64,000 nucleotides of DNA from Siphonodentalium dalli (GCA_032622095.1 CP136066.1:199416978-199480977), one strand, 5' to 3'. Shown: positions 46,516 through 59,160, counted from the first letter of the stretch. The notes: a model not told the origin generated them from the letters alone. Numbers and translations are program-made.

Positions 46516-46589
46516 TCATCATCAGCAGTGGTTCTATATTGAGACTGTACGTTGTCGCCTCTCTGTTTATCTTTATTTACAACAAAATG

Positions 46590-47115
46590 TTGGCGCAGAA
46601 TGTAAAATGGTACGTCCCTCTATGCAAATACTTGGGGGGGGGGGGAGCTACAGCTGTGCCCAAAGTCCTTCTATCGATTCCCCCATCACAATCCCTGCAC
46701 CATAATTGTAGACTGCGAGGCATGCATATGTTTACATGCCACGGGCATTATATTTCTTGAATTTGTAAATGTATATGAAATAATATAAGACAATCGCGTG
46801 CTACAGTTTTGTTTAATTCGAGACACCATGTAAACAATAAAGGTACGTAATTCGACTTATGTATTGCTCCTTTTACCATGTTCGTATTCTCCACTTATGG
46901 TCGACCCGATAATATAGCACGGTGTGAGTGGGTCGATCCGCAGTTCATACGCAGTAGCTGCTCGGTAAGAATCGGCTGCTTTACAAATACACTTAAAAGC
47001 TCCAGAGCACTCCAAATGGTACGTCGCTATGCAAATACTTGAGTGGCTGCAAGCATTATCAAAGTACTTCTCTCGATTCAGTCACCATATATAAGTGCCG
47101 ATCCGTCGTTACACG
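46590..47115 (-). pseudogene. Distant EB-exon duplicate, frameshifted
   Basis: The minus strand at 47115-46900 matches most of the exon at 35303 (NACSHSSICIATYHLECSGA, CICKAADSYRAATAYELRID). One G is lost in the TGGAATCG codons, TGT has become TAT at a conserved cysteine, and the donor GTTAGT is changed to AAGTGG. The following 300 bp (46590-46880, with a G run at 46635-46646) match 34680-34930. It therefore derives from the 34.6-35.1-kb arrangement and is not functional. Confidence 0.8.
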
Positions 47116-47464
47116 TGCACAAACACACACATACCTGATAAATTTCAAGTTGGACAAACGTGACAATGGAAATGAGTATGGATGTGGACCACACAAATTG
47201 AAATAGATCTAGCCGGCAACGTATTATATAGAGATAAATATATTTACAATATATTTACTAAATAATTACATTAACATTGTTTTATTTTAAAACCGCGAAC
47301 AAGTAAAGTTCGTCACATGTTTAGGAAACTAAACCTGTTCTAGCAGATATTCAACTTTTTTGGCCAAATTGAAAATTTATGTGGCTATTTTTCAACTAAA
47401 TTGGCCATTTGTACACATACAGAGTGAATTATGGTATGTATTTCAATTTCTCGCAAATAAATGA

Positions 47465-50068
47465 GACAAGCGCTATTCTGTTTACCATTGATCAGTAATA
47501 GAATAGCTCTCCTGTTTACCATTGATCAGTAATAGAATAGCTCTCATGTTTACCATTGATCCGTAATATAATAGCTCTCATGTTTACCATTGATCAGTAA
47601 TAGAATAGCTCTCCTGTTTACCATTGATCAATAATAGAATATCTCGCCTGTTTACCATTGATCAGTTATATAATAGCTCTCCTGTTTACCATTGATCAGT
47701 AATATAATAGCTCTTCTGTTTACCATCGATCAGTAATACAATAGCTCTTCTGTTTACCATTGTTCAGTACTAAAATAGCTCTCATGTTTACCATTGATCA
47801 GTAATATAATAGCTCTCCTGTTTACCATTGATCAGTAATAGAATTGCTCTTCTCTTTACCATTGATCAGTAATATAATAGCTCTCCTGTTTACCATTGAT
47901 CAGTAATAGAATAGCTCTCCTGTTAACCATTGATCAGTAATATAATAGCTCTTCTGTTTACCATTGTTCAGTAATATAATAGCTCTTCTTTTTACCATTG
48001 ATCAGTAATATAATAGCTCTCCTGTTAACCATTGATCAGTAATAGAATAACTCTCCTGTTTACCATTGATCAGTAATACAATAGCTCTCCTGTTTACCAT
48101 TGATCAGCAATACAATAACTCTCCTGTTAACCATTGATCAGTAATATAATAGCTCTCCTGTTTACCATTGATCAGTAATACAATAGCTCTTCTGTTTACC
48201 ATTGATCAGTAATACAATAGCTCTCCTGTTTACCATTGATCAGTAATATAATAGCTCTTCTGTAATACAATAGCTCTCCTGTTTACCATTGACCAGTAAT
48301 AGAATAGCTCTCCTGTTTACCATTGATCAGTAATAGAATAACTCTTCTCTTTACGATTGATCAGTAATACAATAGCTCTCCTATTTATCATTGATCAGTA
48401 ATAGAATAGCTCGTCTGTTTACCATTGATCAGTAATATAATAGCTCTCCTGTTTACCATTGATCAGTAATAGAATTGCTCTTCTCTTTACCATTGATCAG
48501 TAATACAATAGCTCTTCTGTAATACAATAGCTCTCCTGTTTACCATTGATCAGTAATATAATAGCTCTTCTGTTTACCATTGATCAGTAATATAATAGCT
48601 CTCCTGTTTACCATTGATCAGTAATAGAATAACTCTCCTGTTTACCATTGATCAGTAATAGAATAGATCTCCTGTTTACCATCGATCAGTAATATAATAG
48701 CTCTTCTGTTTACCATTGATCAATAATAGAATATCTCTCCTGTTTACCATTGATCAGTAATAGAATAGATCTCCTGTTTACCATTGATCAGTAATATAAT
48801 AGCTCTCCTGTTTACCATTGATCAGTAATATAATAGCTCTCCTGTTTACCATTGATCAGTAATATAATAGCTCTCCTGTTTACCATTGATCAGTAATAGA
48901 ATAGCTCTTCTCTTTACGATTGATCAGTAATATAATAGCTCTCCTGTTTACCCTTGATCAGTAATACAATAGCTCTTCTGTTTACCATTGATCAGTAATA
49001 CAATAGCTCTCCTGTTTACCATTGATCAGTAATATAATAGCTCTTCTGTAATACAATAGCTCTCCTGTTTACCATTGATCAGTAATACAATAGCTCTTCT
49101 GTTTACCATTGATCAGTAATACAATAGCTCTCCTGTTTACCATTGATCAGTAATATAATAGCTCTTCTGTAATACAATAGCTCTCCTGTTTACCATTGAC
49201 CAGTAATAGAATAGCTCTCCTGTTTACCATTGATCAGTAATATAATAGCTCTTCTCTTTACGATTGATCAGTAATATAATAGCTCTCCTGTTTACCATTG
49301 ATCAATACTAGAATAGCTCTTCTGTTTACTATTGATCAGTAATACAATAGCTCTCCTATTTACCATTGATCAGTAATAGAATAGCTCGTCTGTTTACCAT
49401 TGATCAGTAATACAATAGCTCTCCTTTTTACCATTGATCAGTAATATAATAGCTATCCTGTTTACCATTGATCAGTAATAGAATAGCTCTCATGTTTACC
49501 ATTGATCAGTAATAGAATAGCTCTTCTCTTTACCATTGATCAGTAATATAATTGCTCTTCTCTTTACCATTGATCAGTAATATAATAGCTTTCCTGTTTA
49601 CCATTGATCAGTAATAGAATCGCTCTCCTGTTTACCATTGATCAGTAATGCAATAGCTCTTTTCTTTACGATTGATCAGTAATATAATAGCTATCCTGTT
49701 TACCATTGATCCATAATAGAACAGCTCTTCTGTTTACTATTGATCAGTAATAGAATAGCTCTCATTTTTACCATTGATCAGTAATAAAATAGCTCTTATC
49801 TTTACGATTGATCAGTAATATAATAGCTCTTATATTTACCATTGATCAGCAATATAATAGCTCTCCTGTTTACCATTGATTAGTAATAGAATAGCTCTTC
49901 TCTTTACGATTGATCAGTAATTTAATAGCTCTTCTGTTTACCATTGATCAGTACTATAATAGCTCTCCTGTTTACGATTGATCAGTAATAGAATAGCTCT
50001 TCTCTTTACGATTGATCAGTAATATAATAGCTCTTCTCTTTACCATTGATCAGTAATAGAATAGCTAG
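47465..50068. repeat. 34-bp tandem repeat, array 2
   Basis: Roughly 77 copies of the same 34-bp unit as array 1. Occasional truncated joints (CTCTTCTGTAATACAATAGC, at least four times) mark unequal exchange or replication slippage. There are no unique spacers, so it is not CRISPR-like. It is about five times longer than array 1. Confidence 0.97.
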
Positions 50069-50720
50069 AAAATCTTTGTATTGTTCGGTGATGAATATTT
50101 GTATACTCTAATTTCTATGACGTGATACATGTAGGTCATTCAGAGTCATATTAATAACAGGTTGACACCATGCATTTAAATACCTTTAAAGTGCCACGGT
50201 CCGTTTTGACATCAAAATCATCAAAACATATGTTAAAAACGATAACAAAAGCTCACGATTGAAAACGCTCTTATTTTTACGTTATAATTCAAAACGTGTT
50301 AACAATTCCTCTGCAGATTATCGATATATGCATCTTTATCAAAACTTCATGGTATAATGTGTTCTTGGATTATGATGTCAGATATATAAATGGTACCATT
50401 ACGGTACCATAAAATAACAAGAACCAACCCATTAACAGGAAATTCTGATCGCCAGATATCAACTTTCAAACGGTTTTTGGATGGATTTTTGTCAGGCGAT
50501 CAAATATTCTCATGACCGTCTATGACAAAGACGGCCCTGTCGTTTTCTAAAAAGCGGTAGATACTAAAAAGTGTTCTCAACTATGAGCGATTGCTCTCGT
50601 TTTCAATGTGAAACTGATATATTCTTTTTGTGGAATATGATTGTAATTGCAAATGTTTCTGATCTTCGAATTTCTATATATATTTTTTTTTCTCTGATCC
50701 AAAGATATTATATGGACATT
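50065..50720. repeat. Segmental duplication, right copy flank
   Basis: Matches 45640-46330, including TATTGTTCGGTGATGAATAT and the AATGTGAAACTGATATATTC segment. It diverges after about 50720. Confidence 0.85.
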
Positions 50721-50754
50721 CATGGGAATTTTTTTCAGGCACGTATGATCATTT

Positions 50755-50895
50755 TTATTTTTTCCGGCCTCGGACAACCCACCCATCCAATTTCTTCCGT
50801 TTCCGGCCTTTTTTTTCAGGCAATTTTGGACACCCACCCTTTTTTTCCCGTTTCAGGAATTTTTTTCCGGTCAGTTTTGGACACCCACCCCCTAA
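50755..50895. repeat. Three copies of the CCACCC/TTTCCGG repeat
   Basis: Three tandem units of about 45-50 bp (TTTTGGACACCCACCC with TTCCGTTTC and TTTTTTTCAGG). One plus-strand frame reads FPVSG-I-FF and LDTHP repeatedly. The same unit is found at 20040-20170. Confidence 0.75.
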
Positions 50896-50899
50896 ATAG

Positions 50900-51600
50900 T
50901 TTATTGCGCGATGTTTTAATAGAACAGTGCATAATGAAGATAACGATACTATTTGAATTTATCATATAAGTGTCATTAATCAAGAAATGTGTCAACATAA
51001 TCACATTTCTAGGGATATATAGTCACATGATCTAGTCACATTATCACATTTGAGTATTCTACAGACTACATGGTACAACACATTTCAGATAATTTGATAT
51101 TTGCTATGTGATATATTGCTTGAACCAAATTGTTTATCAAAACATGTGGAAATACAACTGTTCATCCCAGTTCATCCCAGTTAGAAGAATAATGCTAATA
51201 CCAAACATAACCATGATATACCCGCATGACTCTTCTTGGGGCATCTCAGAAACCAGAACTGAGGAAACATGTTATAGCGTGTAATGGCCGGATGGTAGCC
51301 ACTGCCTGAAGTAATAGGCTTCGTAATAATTGGGAATAACATATGGATGGATAGCCCAATCTCACTTCTGTTTTGCTCACGATATCAGTGACGATAAAAT
51401 ATTTGTTACTGTGGTTAACATTACAAGCTGATCCACATTGACTTGGAAAACAATTTGAAATTGTTCAAGCTGGCCCAGCTGGCCTTCAATTTATATGTTT
51501 AAGATTTTATGTTTTACGTTGTCAAAAGCCTATTTTATTACATTATTTATTATATCTGTATTTCCATGGCACATATGGTCAAGTGTGCTTTCATTGTATT
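50900..51600. other. Unassigned DNA
   Basis: No exon or element recognised, apart from a short CAGTTCATCCCAGTT duplication near 51165. Confidence 0.5.
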
Positions 51601-51619
51601 GCTTATTTTCAGCTTATCA

Positions 51620-51775
51620 TCATGATCGTCATCATCACCAGCATCGTCATTACCATCGTCATTATCATCATCATCATTATCATCATCATCATCATCACCT
51701 TCACCATCACCATCATCATCATCGTCATCATCATATCATCACCATCATCATCATCATCGTCCTCTTCCTCTTGTC
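51620..51775. repeat. (ATC)n microsatellite
   Basis: Imperfect ATC/CAT trinucleotide tract of about 150 bp, open in several frames (poly-H, poly-I, poly-S). Confidence 0.95.
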
Positions 51776-51817
51776 TGGTAAGCTGAACATTTTTTCAGGA
51801 AATCTTAATTATTTTTA

Positions 51818-52246
51818 TTAACCCTTTACCCAACAAAACGCCAAAAACGCCCAAATAAAGCTTCAACAGCCTAAAATATCTTCGATCTGTCTCAGTAACA
51901 CCATACAAATATGAATATCATTGGAACCGGTTCATTGACCACATTGTGATGGTTACAGTTATGCCCTGTGTCAATGCATTCTCATATATAAGAGAATGCA
52001 TTGGCCTAACAAAAATCCATTTTTAACACCTTTTAACATTTTTTCTTACATTCTTTAACAATTTTATAATTTTTTCTTACATTTTTTAACAATTTTTATA
52101 ATATTTTTCTACATTCTTTGACAATTTTATCATTTTTAATATATGTTAAGCCAATGCATTCTCTTATATAATCGAGGCGACATATGGTCGACTCGCACAT
52201 TTAAGAGAATGCATTGGCACAGGACCGTTCTGTTGAGTAAAGGGTT
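51818..52246. mobile_element. piggyBac-like MITE with palindromes, copy 2
   Basis: TTAA plus CCCTTTACCCAACAAAACG at the left and CCGTTCTGTTGAGTAAAGGG plus TTAA at the right, 429 bp. The subterminal sequence (GATCTGTCTCAGTAACACCA, ATCATTGGAACCGGTTCATT) matches copy 1. The left palindrome is truncated (51970-52004) and the right one has point changes (52150-52217). A longer A/T spacer with TTCTTTAACAATTTTATAAT repeats separates them. Confidence 0.9.
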
Positions 52247-52262
52247 AAAGGGGCCATTACCA

Positions 52263-54090
52263 TTACTAACATGGGGAAATATTTCGCTTGTTCTTAGTTT
52301 CTCTATAAATAGTTCTCCAAAAACGATATTTCGAATATTGAAGCCATTGTTATGTAAACACTACTGTTACAGCAAATTGTCAACACACATTGATGATCGC
52401 GCCAATAATTCCAATGTTTTAGTCTAAGTCTGTTTTTTAGAATGTGTCCATATCTTGATCTTGTCATATATTTAGCATTACAGTTTGATTAACAATTTAT
52501 AATGTTTGCACTTTGATGGTAATATAGCTATCAGTATTATTTGCATAATCACGTTTTTAACATCTAATTATTGGAGGATGTTTAATAGAGATTAAGAGCA
52601 ATGTATATAGAATTATTCATGTTCTTGATAATAATGTTTTTACACACTATTATGATATTTCGAAGGCATTTGGTTCCTCTAATATCGTAGAACACGACAC
52701 GTTGGAAACAAGAAGTGTCACGTGATATATGCCGCGGACACACGTATCACAGTAGCGATGGCATAGTAGGTGTGACAATTTATTATGGTGGAGCTTGGTG
52801 ACAATTGGTCGTCATAATTAGTATGCCATAGCCAGCCATGTTGCCCGCTGAGTTTCCACACAATGAGTCGACTGGACCAATTAACTCATTGCGTTTCACC
52901 AAGGTTGATCTCTACACATTACGTAAATTGTATTCGCTACGATATATATAATTACACGATCGATCGTCCAGAATTGTTTGACCGTGGCCTGGTGGCAATT
53001 CTTATTGACTCACATATCATGAATGTGGTACGTTTTTATATGATCTCCATTCATGCATGTTTATCTTTTAATTTCACGAGTATTAAGACCGTTCCCGAAT
53101 TGCGTATAAAGAGAGTTCCCCAATTGCATTTTTTATTTTGCGACGTTTAGTTCTGCGCATACAGTTTAACTCACTTACTAACATGGGGAAATATTTCGCT
53201 TGTTCTTAGTTTCTCTATAAATAGTTCTCCAAAAACGATATTTCGAATATTGAAGCCATTGTTATGTAAACACTACTGTTACAGCAAATTGTCAACACAC
53301 ATTGATGATCGCGCCAATAATTCCAATGTTTTAGTCTAAGTCTGTTTTTTAGAATGTGTCCATATCTTGATCTTGTCATATATTTAGCATTACAGTTTGA
53401 TTAACAATTTATAATGTTTGCACTTTGATGGTAATATAGCTATCAGTATTATTTGCATAATCACGTTTTTAACATCTAATTATTGGAGGATGTTTAATAG
53501 AGATTAAGAGCAATGTATATAGAATTATTCATGTTCTTGATAATAATGTTTTTACACACTATTATGATATTTCGAAGGCATTTGGTTCCTCTAATATCGT
53601 AGAACACGACACGTTGGAAACAAGAAGTGTCACGTGATATATGCCGCGGACACACGTATCACAGTAGCGATGGCATAGTAGGTGTGACAATTTATTATGG
53701 TGGAGCTTGGTGACAATTGGTCGTCATAATTAGTATGCCATAGCCAGCCATGTTGCCCGCTGAGTTTCCACACAATGAGTCGACTGGACCAATTAACTCA
53801 TTGCGTTTCACCAAGGTTGATCTCTACACATTACGTAAATTGTATTCGCTACGATATATATAATTACACGATCGATCGTCCAGAATTGTTTGACCGTGGC
53901 CTGGTGGCAATTCTTATTGACTCACATATCATGAATGTGGTACGTTTTTATATGATCTCCATTCATGCATGTTTATCTTTTAATTTCACGAGTATTAAGA
54001 CCGTTCCCGAATTGCGTATAAAGAGAGTTCCCCAATTGCATTTTTTATTTTGCGACGTTTAGTTCTGCGCATACAGTTTAACTCACTTAC
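52263..54090. repeat. 912-bp perfect tandem duplication
   Basis: 52263-53174 and 53175-54086 are identical as far as can be checked by eye, with TTAC shared at both junctions. Each copy contains the same 95-codon plus-strand frame (52863-53150 and 53775-54062; it starts MSRLDQLTHCVSPRL), unrecognised and without splice context. The lack of differences means a very recent duplication or an assembly artefact. Confidence 0.93.
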
Positions 54091-54443
54091 ATTTGCTGAG
54101 AAATTACAGGGCGATTTGTTCTTAGTAAGAACAATCATGGCTGTTGACAGAAATGGGTTATTAATTAAGTTATCAAGTGGACTTGTGTGTTAGCATGCAA
54201 AATATAACACTGCGTGTTGAGTAAAGATCGGCAGCGACAAGACATTCAGGTAGACACATCATTGAGTGATCGACTGTCGCTGGTAGAGCTTGGTAGACTC
54301 ATTGTGCGAATTTGCAGAGGGCGACATTGCTTGCTATGGCATATTAATTAGGACGACGAATTGTCACCAAACTCCACCATAATACATTGTCACACCTACT
54401 ATGCCATCGCTACAATGGTACGTGTGTCCGCGGCCATAAACAT
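53643..54443. mobile_element. Foldback pair of about 120-bp arms
   Basis: GCCGCGGACACACGTATCAC and following sequence to 53762 is inverted at 54318-54443 (ending GTACGTGTGTCCGCGGC), with about 85-90 percent identity by eye. The left arm is also present in the first duplicate copy (52731-52850). The spacer between arms (53763-54317) has no recognised gene. It is probably an old terminal-inverted-repeat element partly caught up in the tandem duplication. Confidence 0.75.
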
Positions 54444-54754
54444 CGCCGTTTGTATTGAATATGCGCCCTTTTATTTTATTTCAAATAGTTTCCATGTTTT
54501 GTAGGCACATCGCTAAGTATTATGATATTGTTTTTCAATAACAAACTGAGTTTTCTCACATATATGCATACCATCATGTAGCTTATATATCATGTTTGGT
54601 TTCCAACTTTTTTGCAATAATTAAAAAAGCAAACAAAAATGTGGCACGATGTTGTTGTTACTGAGGTAAGGAAGCCTGAATAAAACTTTAATTAATTCGA
54701 CCATCCAGAAGGTTACCTTTCAGTGTAACCTATTCCGGATGGCACCGTACTCAC
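54444..54754. other. Unassigned DNA, probable intron
   Basis: No feature except a short AAGGTTACC...GGTAACC-type inverted pair near 54709-54733. Confidence 0.5.
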
Positions 54755-54907
54755 ATGGTTTGCACGCCGTATTGTCGGTGCTCTTTACGAATCCAACGTT
54801 GCACATGCACACGTTATTTCCGCACGAGTTAGCGGCACATTCTACGTCTGAAATACCGTTACAATCAGCTGCTGTCGCACACGGCTCGGTGAGTAAAGCA
54901 GCTTCAA
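54755..54907 (-). CDS. Cysteine-rich EB-like exon
   Basis: Minus-strand exon of 153 nt, phase 1-1, between the acceptor TTTATCTCCAG and the strong donor GTGAGTAC. It encodes VEAALLTEPCATAADCNGIS, DVECAANSCGNNVCMCNVGF and VKSTDNTACKP. Seven cysteines, with Cx4CxCxxGF, match the EB/EGF-like pattern of secreted invertebrate proteins. Joined to the exon at 60410 the mature protein would begin near VEAALLTEPC. Joined to 35303 a tyrosine codon forms at the junction. Extracellular location is implied by the signal peptide and cysteine content. Confidence 0.82.
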
Positions 54908-55400
54908 CTGGAGATAAAGAGAATCTTATAAATGACTGTTGTTTGATTGCGGTTTTTGAAGAGTATGACGCTGTGGGCGTTCAGGGACGCGAGGCGAGTC
55001 ACAACACCATGCATACCATTCAAACATTACACTCAAACTATATGCATTTAAGATATGTTTACAGCCTATTCTTTGTTAATTGGTATATAAATTGCAGTTT
55101 GGATATTATAACATGTGGCACTGTAAGTTAGCCCAATATTCTACAGGTTAATAATCGGTCGATTTATTTATGGCACGCCCATTTATTTTAACTACTGCTT
55201 TTAGTCACCTAATAATTATGTCATATGTGTGATTCTCGCTTATGGGGAACAATTGATGAAGCAGACATCTAGCATAAAATGTGTGCATGTTGCCATGACA
55301 TAAACATAGGGGAATTTCAGGTACAGTGCGACATGAAAAAAATAAAATATAACTGCCCGATAGTCAATCCCACAAAGACCAGAGCAGCTTCAGTATGCAG
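54908..55400. other. Unassigned DNA, probable intron
   Basis: No exon recognised. Confidence 0.5.
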
Positions 55401-56369
55401 AATCGATACCTACGTTACTGAAGCCAAGTCTACATTCAGGTGTATCAACACGATTTATCATGACTAAATAAGTCACTGAGCTATTCGCACCGCCTCAGAT
55501 TACAGCGCTCGGTACAAACTTTCAGAAGTCGTTTGAGTTGCAACTATCAGAAATCTAACATCAGAATTCAGTCCAGTTTATACATTGAAGCCAGAATGTG
55601 GATACCCACGTTACCACCGAGGACAACGAGGTGTAATTTGTAACGAACACAATAAATACATGTCTACCACCATACACAAATACCCACATGTAATTGTTTT
55701 TCGGGAGGGTTGATGAAATATAACAATTGATATTCCACATTCTGTGTGTAACAATATATATGCCAGGAAACCAATGGTTGTAAAACTGTCGATACCTACG
55801 TTACCATGGTATTATGACACAACGAACTACATATTTTAATTTTATTTGTGTTACATATGATCTGGTACCCTTCAAGGATCATAATGGGTGGTGGCTTGCT
55901 TTTGACATACAATAGTAGTATTTGCTGTACCCAGATGAATTGTGAAATCGATACATACGTTGCCGATACATACGTTACCAAATGTTTAAGTTTTTTTGTT
56001 AAGTCGCCTAAAACGTTCCATTTTTCGCGTATAATCAGATTAATTAAAGGCTGCACGTAAACAGGTGTGAAATTTAGCACAACATATCAGCAAACAATAT
56101 ATACATGAGGTTTGAGATGAATCAATCAAGTTTGTTTTAAATAAAACTAGCATATCTGGATACCGGTTCTGTTTTGCCAGTGTAGGCGAAGAACTAATAG
56201 TCAGTCCGCTGTTATAGGTATGTGGGAATAAAACTTACATTTATGACAAATGAGAAAACATCAGTGCATGCATGTCTTCTTGGTTCAGTTTACTGGTATT
56301 GTCACTTTAGCACGATTAAAATGTGTTTATATGAACAAAAGTTGTAAATTATGCAGGTCGAAGATGTAC

Positions 56370-56450
56370 CATGATTCAAACTCACAACCCTTTGATCAGT
56401 AGCACGGTGCCAACAAAAAATGTGACATTTGACCAAATGTGACATTTGGC
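56370..56450 (-). repeat. Possible tRNA-derived (SINE-like) remnant
   Basis: On the minus strand GGCACCGTGCTACTGATCAA then GGGTTGTGAGTTTGAATCAT has a B-box-like GAGTTTGAATC. A proper A box and cloverleaf are not evident. Confidence 0.3.
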
Positions 56451-56578
56451 CTACTCAATAGAACGCGCCATAAAATAACACCATAAACGAAATACTATTT
56501 TTCAAATGTATATATAACTTACATCGATATTTCAATGCACCGTATATCGTATATATACTTATATATAGTATATATACA

Positions 56579-56579
<1 letters not shown>

Positions 56580-56620
<41 letters not shown>
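56580..56620. repeat. (TA)n microsatellite
   Basis: Short uninterrupted TA tract. Confidence 0.95.
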
Positions 56621-56622
<2 letters not shown>

Positions 56623-56828
56623 TACAAATATGGTATCACGTTCGGTACTTGCACATGGTTCAATAGTAATTGTCACCCGTTTATTGGACAGCGATCTCTT
56701 AACCTGTTTTTTCTCTTTGTGTTTTAATTGTTGAATTAAACGTTTGTTCGAATTAAAGTCTGCATATATTGACTATACATATATGTCTCTTGGTTGGACG
56801 CACTGTTCCGTGCATGCACGTGTAACAC

Positions 56829-56900
56829 ACTGGGTGTAGCTCAGTTGACGTTCTCAATGCAGTAACGCGGTGATTCAGATTCCAGAATCGTTTTTAGAAA
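56829..56900 (+). repeat. Possible tRNA-derived SINE head
   Basis: GGGTGTAGCTCAGTTGACG resembles a polymerase III A box of a tRNA (TGTAGCTCAGTTGG), and GGTGATTCAGATTCC about 35 bp later resembles a decayed B box. The anticodon arm does not fold well, so it is not called as a tRNA gene. Confidence 0.4.
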
Positions 56901-57813
56901 CGATGACTTTGAAAATAAGTATTTCCGCACATTCAAGTTGAAACGTGCAAGACTCGCCAAAAGTTCAGTTAATCATCAACTACAATTACATGATACATAA
57001 TCTCATTATCCACTGTGCCACCAACTGTGTGCTACCTACGTTACCATGCACATATATGTAAGTCATTCGCCAAACTGTTGAAATTGAAAATATATATAGA
57101 TTGAATTTCAATAAGTGATTCTCAAATTATCTCACCATATACGATGAAAAAGTAACATATTAAAGAATATGTCTATATATATATATATGCATTACACGCG
57201 TTTTCATACCATAATTGCTATGCATGTCCAGGTGCATGCAACATGTGAAGTGTTGGTTATATATTGTATTTTGGTACGAAAACTAACTACATTGCATATA
57301 GAAAGTCAACACTATCTGACTATTTATTGCAAATGTATAAGCATTTAACTTAAATCGATGTATCAATGCATTGTATGTCACATGTGAACATGGGCAGTTG
57401 CACAGCGATACCTACGTTACCAAATTATTGTCCCATTACGAGGTAAAATAGGTCAGCCCATACGCCAGAGTCATTAGTAACACCGTGATTGTATTCGAAC
57501 TTAGTATCTCAGAATAATATTTTGTCATAACCCTGCGACAGAGGTGGTTCTCTGTCAACCAGGAGTCAATTGAACTATTTTTAGTTATAACATTCACAAA
57601 TGTTTGTCGTTTTTTAGACGATTTCGTACTGTATCAATAAGATTCGCTGTGTATACAGGCTACTCATTTTTCACATAATCAGATGGAAATATAAATCGAT
57701 GTTTACCAGCAGTATCTCTTTTGAAATAAATTAACTTCCCATGTCGAATTTCTTGTTAACTTCAACATAATAACAATTAACAGAAGATCAACCAATAGGT
57801 AACGTAGGTATCG

Positions 57814-59160
57814 GGACGCAAGTTTCGGTATCGGTGTCACCTTTATTGGTGTAGCCAAATGTTAGAATCCCTTTGAGTGGTGTTGCTGAAAATTATTTTA
57901 GTGAATATTTGTATCCAACGGAACAAAAAATGTTACAGCCAATTGCCCTAGCGCAGTTTCATTTTTTGACATTTGTTGAACTGCAATTATTCCCCATAAG
58001 CGAGAATCACCCATATACGTAAAGAAGGTTCGTGTTATGGTGAGTTTTATTGTGATATAAAACGCATGACCCAATTGTCAGTTGACTAATCAGCATGCAT
58101 GATTAAGTATAACAAACGCATTATATCAATACGACCAGATACCAGTATACACAAAACCTATTGTAACAAAGAGTGTGGTTAGCCTATACTCTTCGGTGCT
58201 TGCGACGGTAACGCATAAGGTGTCATTTTGTGATAATTCTAACTCTGGACAAAGTGCAAGGCAGATTTTGGTCCCCTGTTAGGGTGCTACGATGACATGA
58301 CTACTAGCACCATGTACACATACTGTGAGAAAATCCCTCCTTTTTATTAAGACTTTACTCGGTTATAATTCAGTCTGTATTATTATGAGAAACCGACCTG
58401 TCCATATCCATCTGTATATTGGTTAGATAGAACCAGAGTGAATTGTAACCGACATAACTCTTGAATACAAAATGTAAGATCTAATTACGCATATATACAT
58501 GATGGCAGTGGTCAGTCCAGCGTGGCGATGGAACCGAACTAGCGCTTGCAGATATCCTTTTGATTCTCTGTATATATAATGGAATCGGTGTTATTCAAGT
58601 TTCATGCAGGTTTTGGGATAATGCTATATAATGTGAGATGTAAGTATGTCAGTGATATTTACATAGTTCGACGTCTTGTACACATAACTTTATAGATAGT
58701 TAGTCCACCCTGTCTGATTTGACACCATATAAAAGCGCCATTAGTACGACATTTTATGAATAACAAGGTGCTACATACACATACAAGGGAGATGAGCTTA
58801 CATGCGTTATACAGCGCGCGCTAATTTGTATTTGTATATTGTCTTGGAGGAATACAATATGTTCAAATCACAACTGAAACGGAGGATATACCATTTGCAG
58901 GAAGGTATGCCGGGCGGGTGGGTGATCAGAGAGGTAAAAACGCATTTTTACAACATCATGCAAATATTTTAGTAATGACTAGTATTTGACATTTGCAAAC
59001 AGACCATATTTATTTTACTGGAACCTCATATGGGACTTAGTGGATATGACATTAAGCTATGGCATGTTGCATATTGGACGGTGAGGTGGAAAACTTTCTT
59101 CCCGACACCCTTTTGCAAGAAGCTTCGAGAAATGTAAAATTGAAATAAATTAATTTGTCC
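57814..59160. other. Unassigned DNA, probable intron
   Basis: About 1.3 kb without recognised exon, repeat or element. Confidence 0.5.

Larger units (their letters stand above)
55403..57813. promoter_or_regulatory. Cluster of eight TCGATACCTACGTTACC-like motifs
   Basis: A 15-17-bp sequence (TCGATACCTACGTTACC or near match) occurs at 55403, 55610, 55789, 55948, 55964, 57031 and 57406, and inverted at 57798. Spacing runs are 207, 179 and 175 bp, then about 1067, 375 and 392 bp, near multiples of 180-190. Flanking sequence is only weakly similar, so this is not a simple tandem repeat. It may be a decayed satellite with a conserved box, or a protein-binding site array. Confidence 0.5.

Noticed and set aside
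46419-46760. Histidine-rich frame; similarly 51495-51821
   Set aside because: Translation of (CAT/ATC)n tracts.
47465-50068. Regular 34-bp array resembling a CRISPR at first glance
   Set aside because: Units abut without unique spacers, and the genome is clearly eukaryotic.
52863-54062. Identical 95-codon frames taken as duplicated genes
   Set aside because: The whole 912 bp is duplicated, including non-coding parts; the frame has no recognised motif, splice context or codon bias that I can see.
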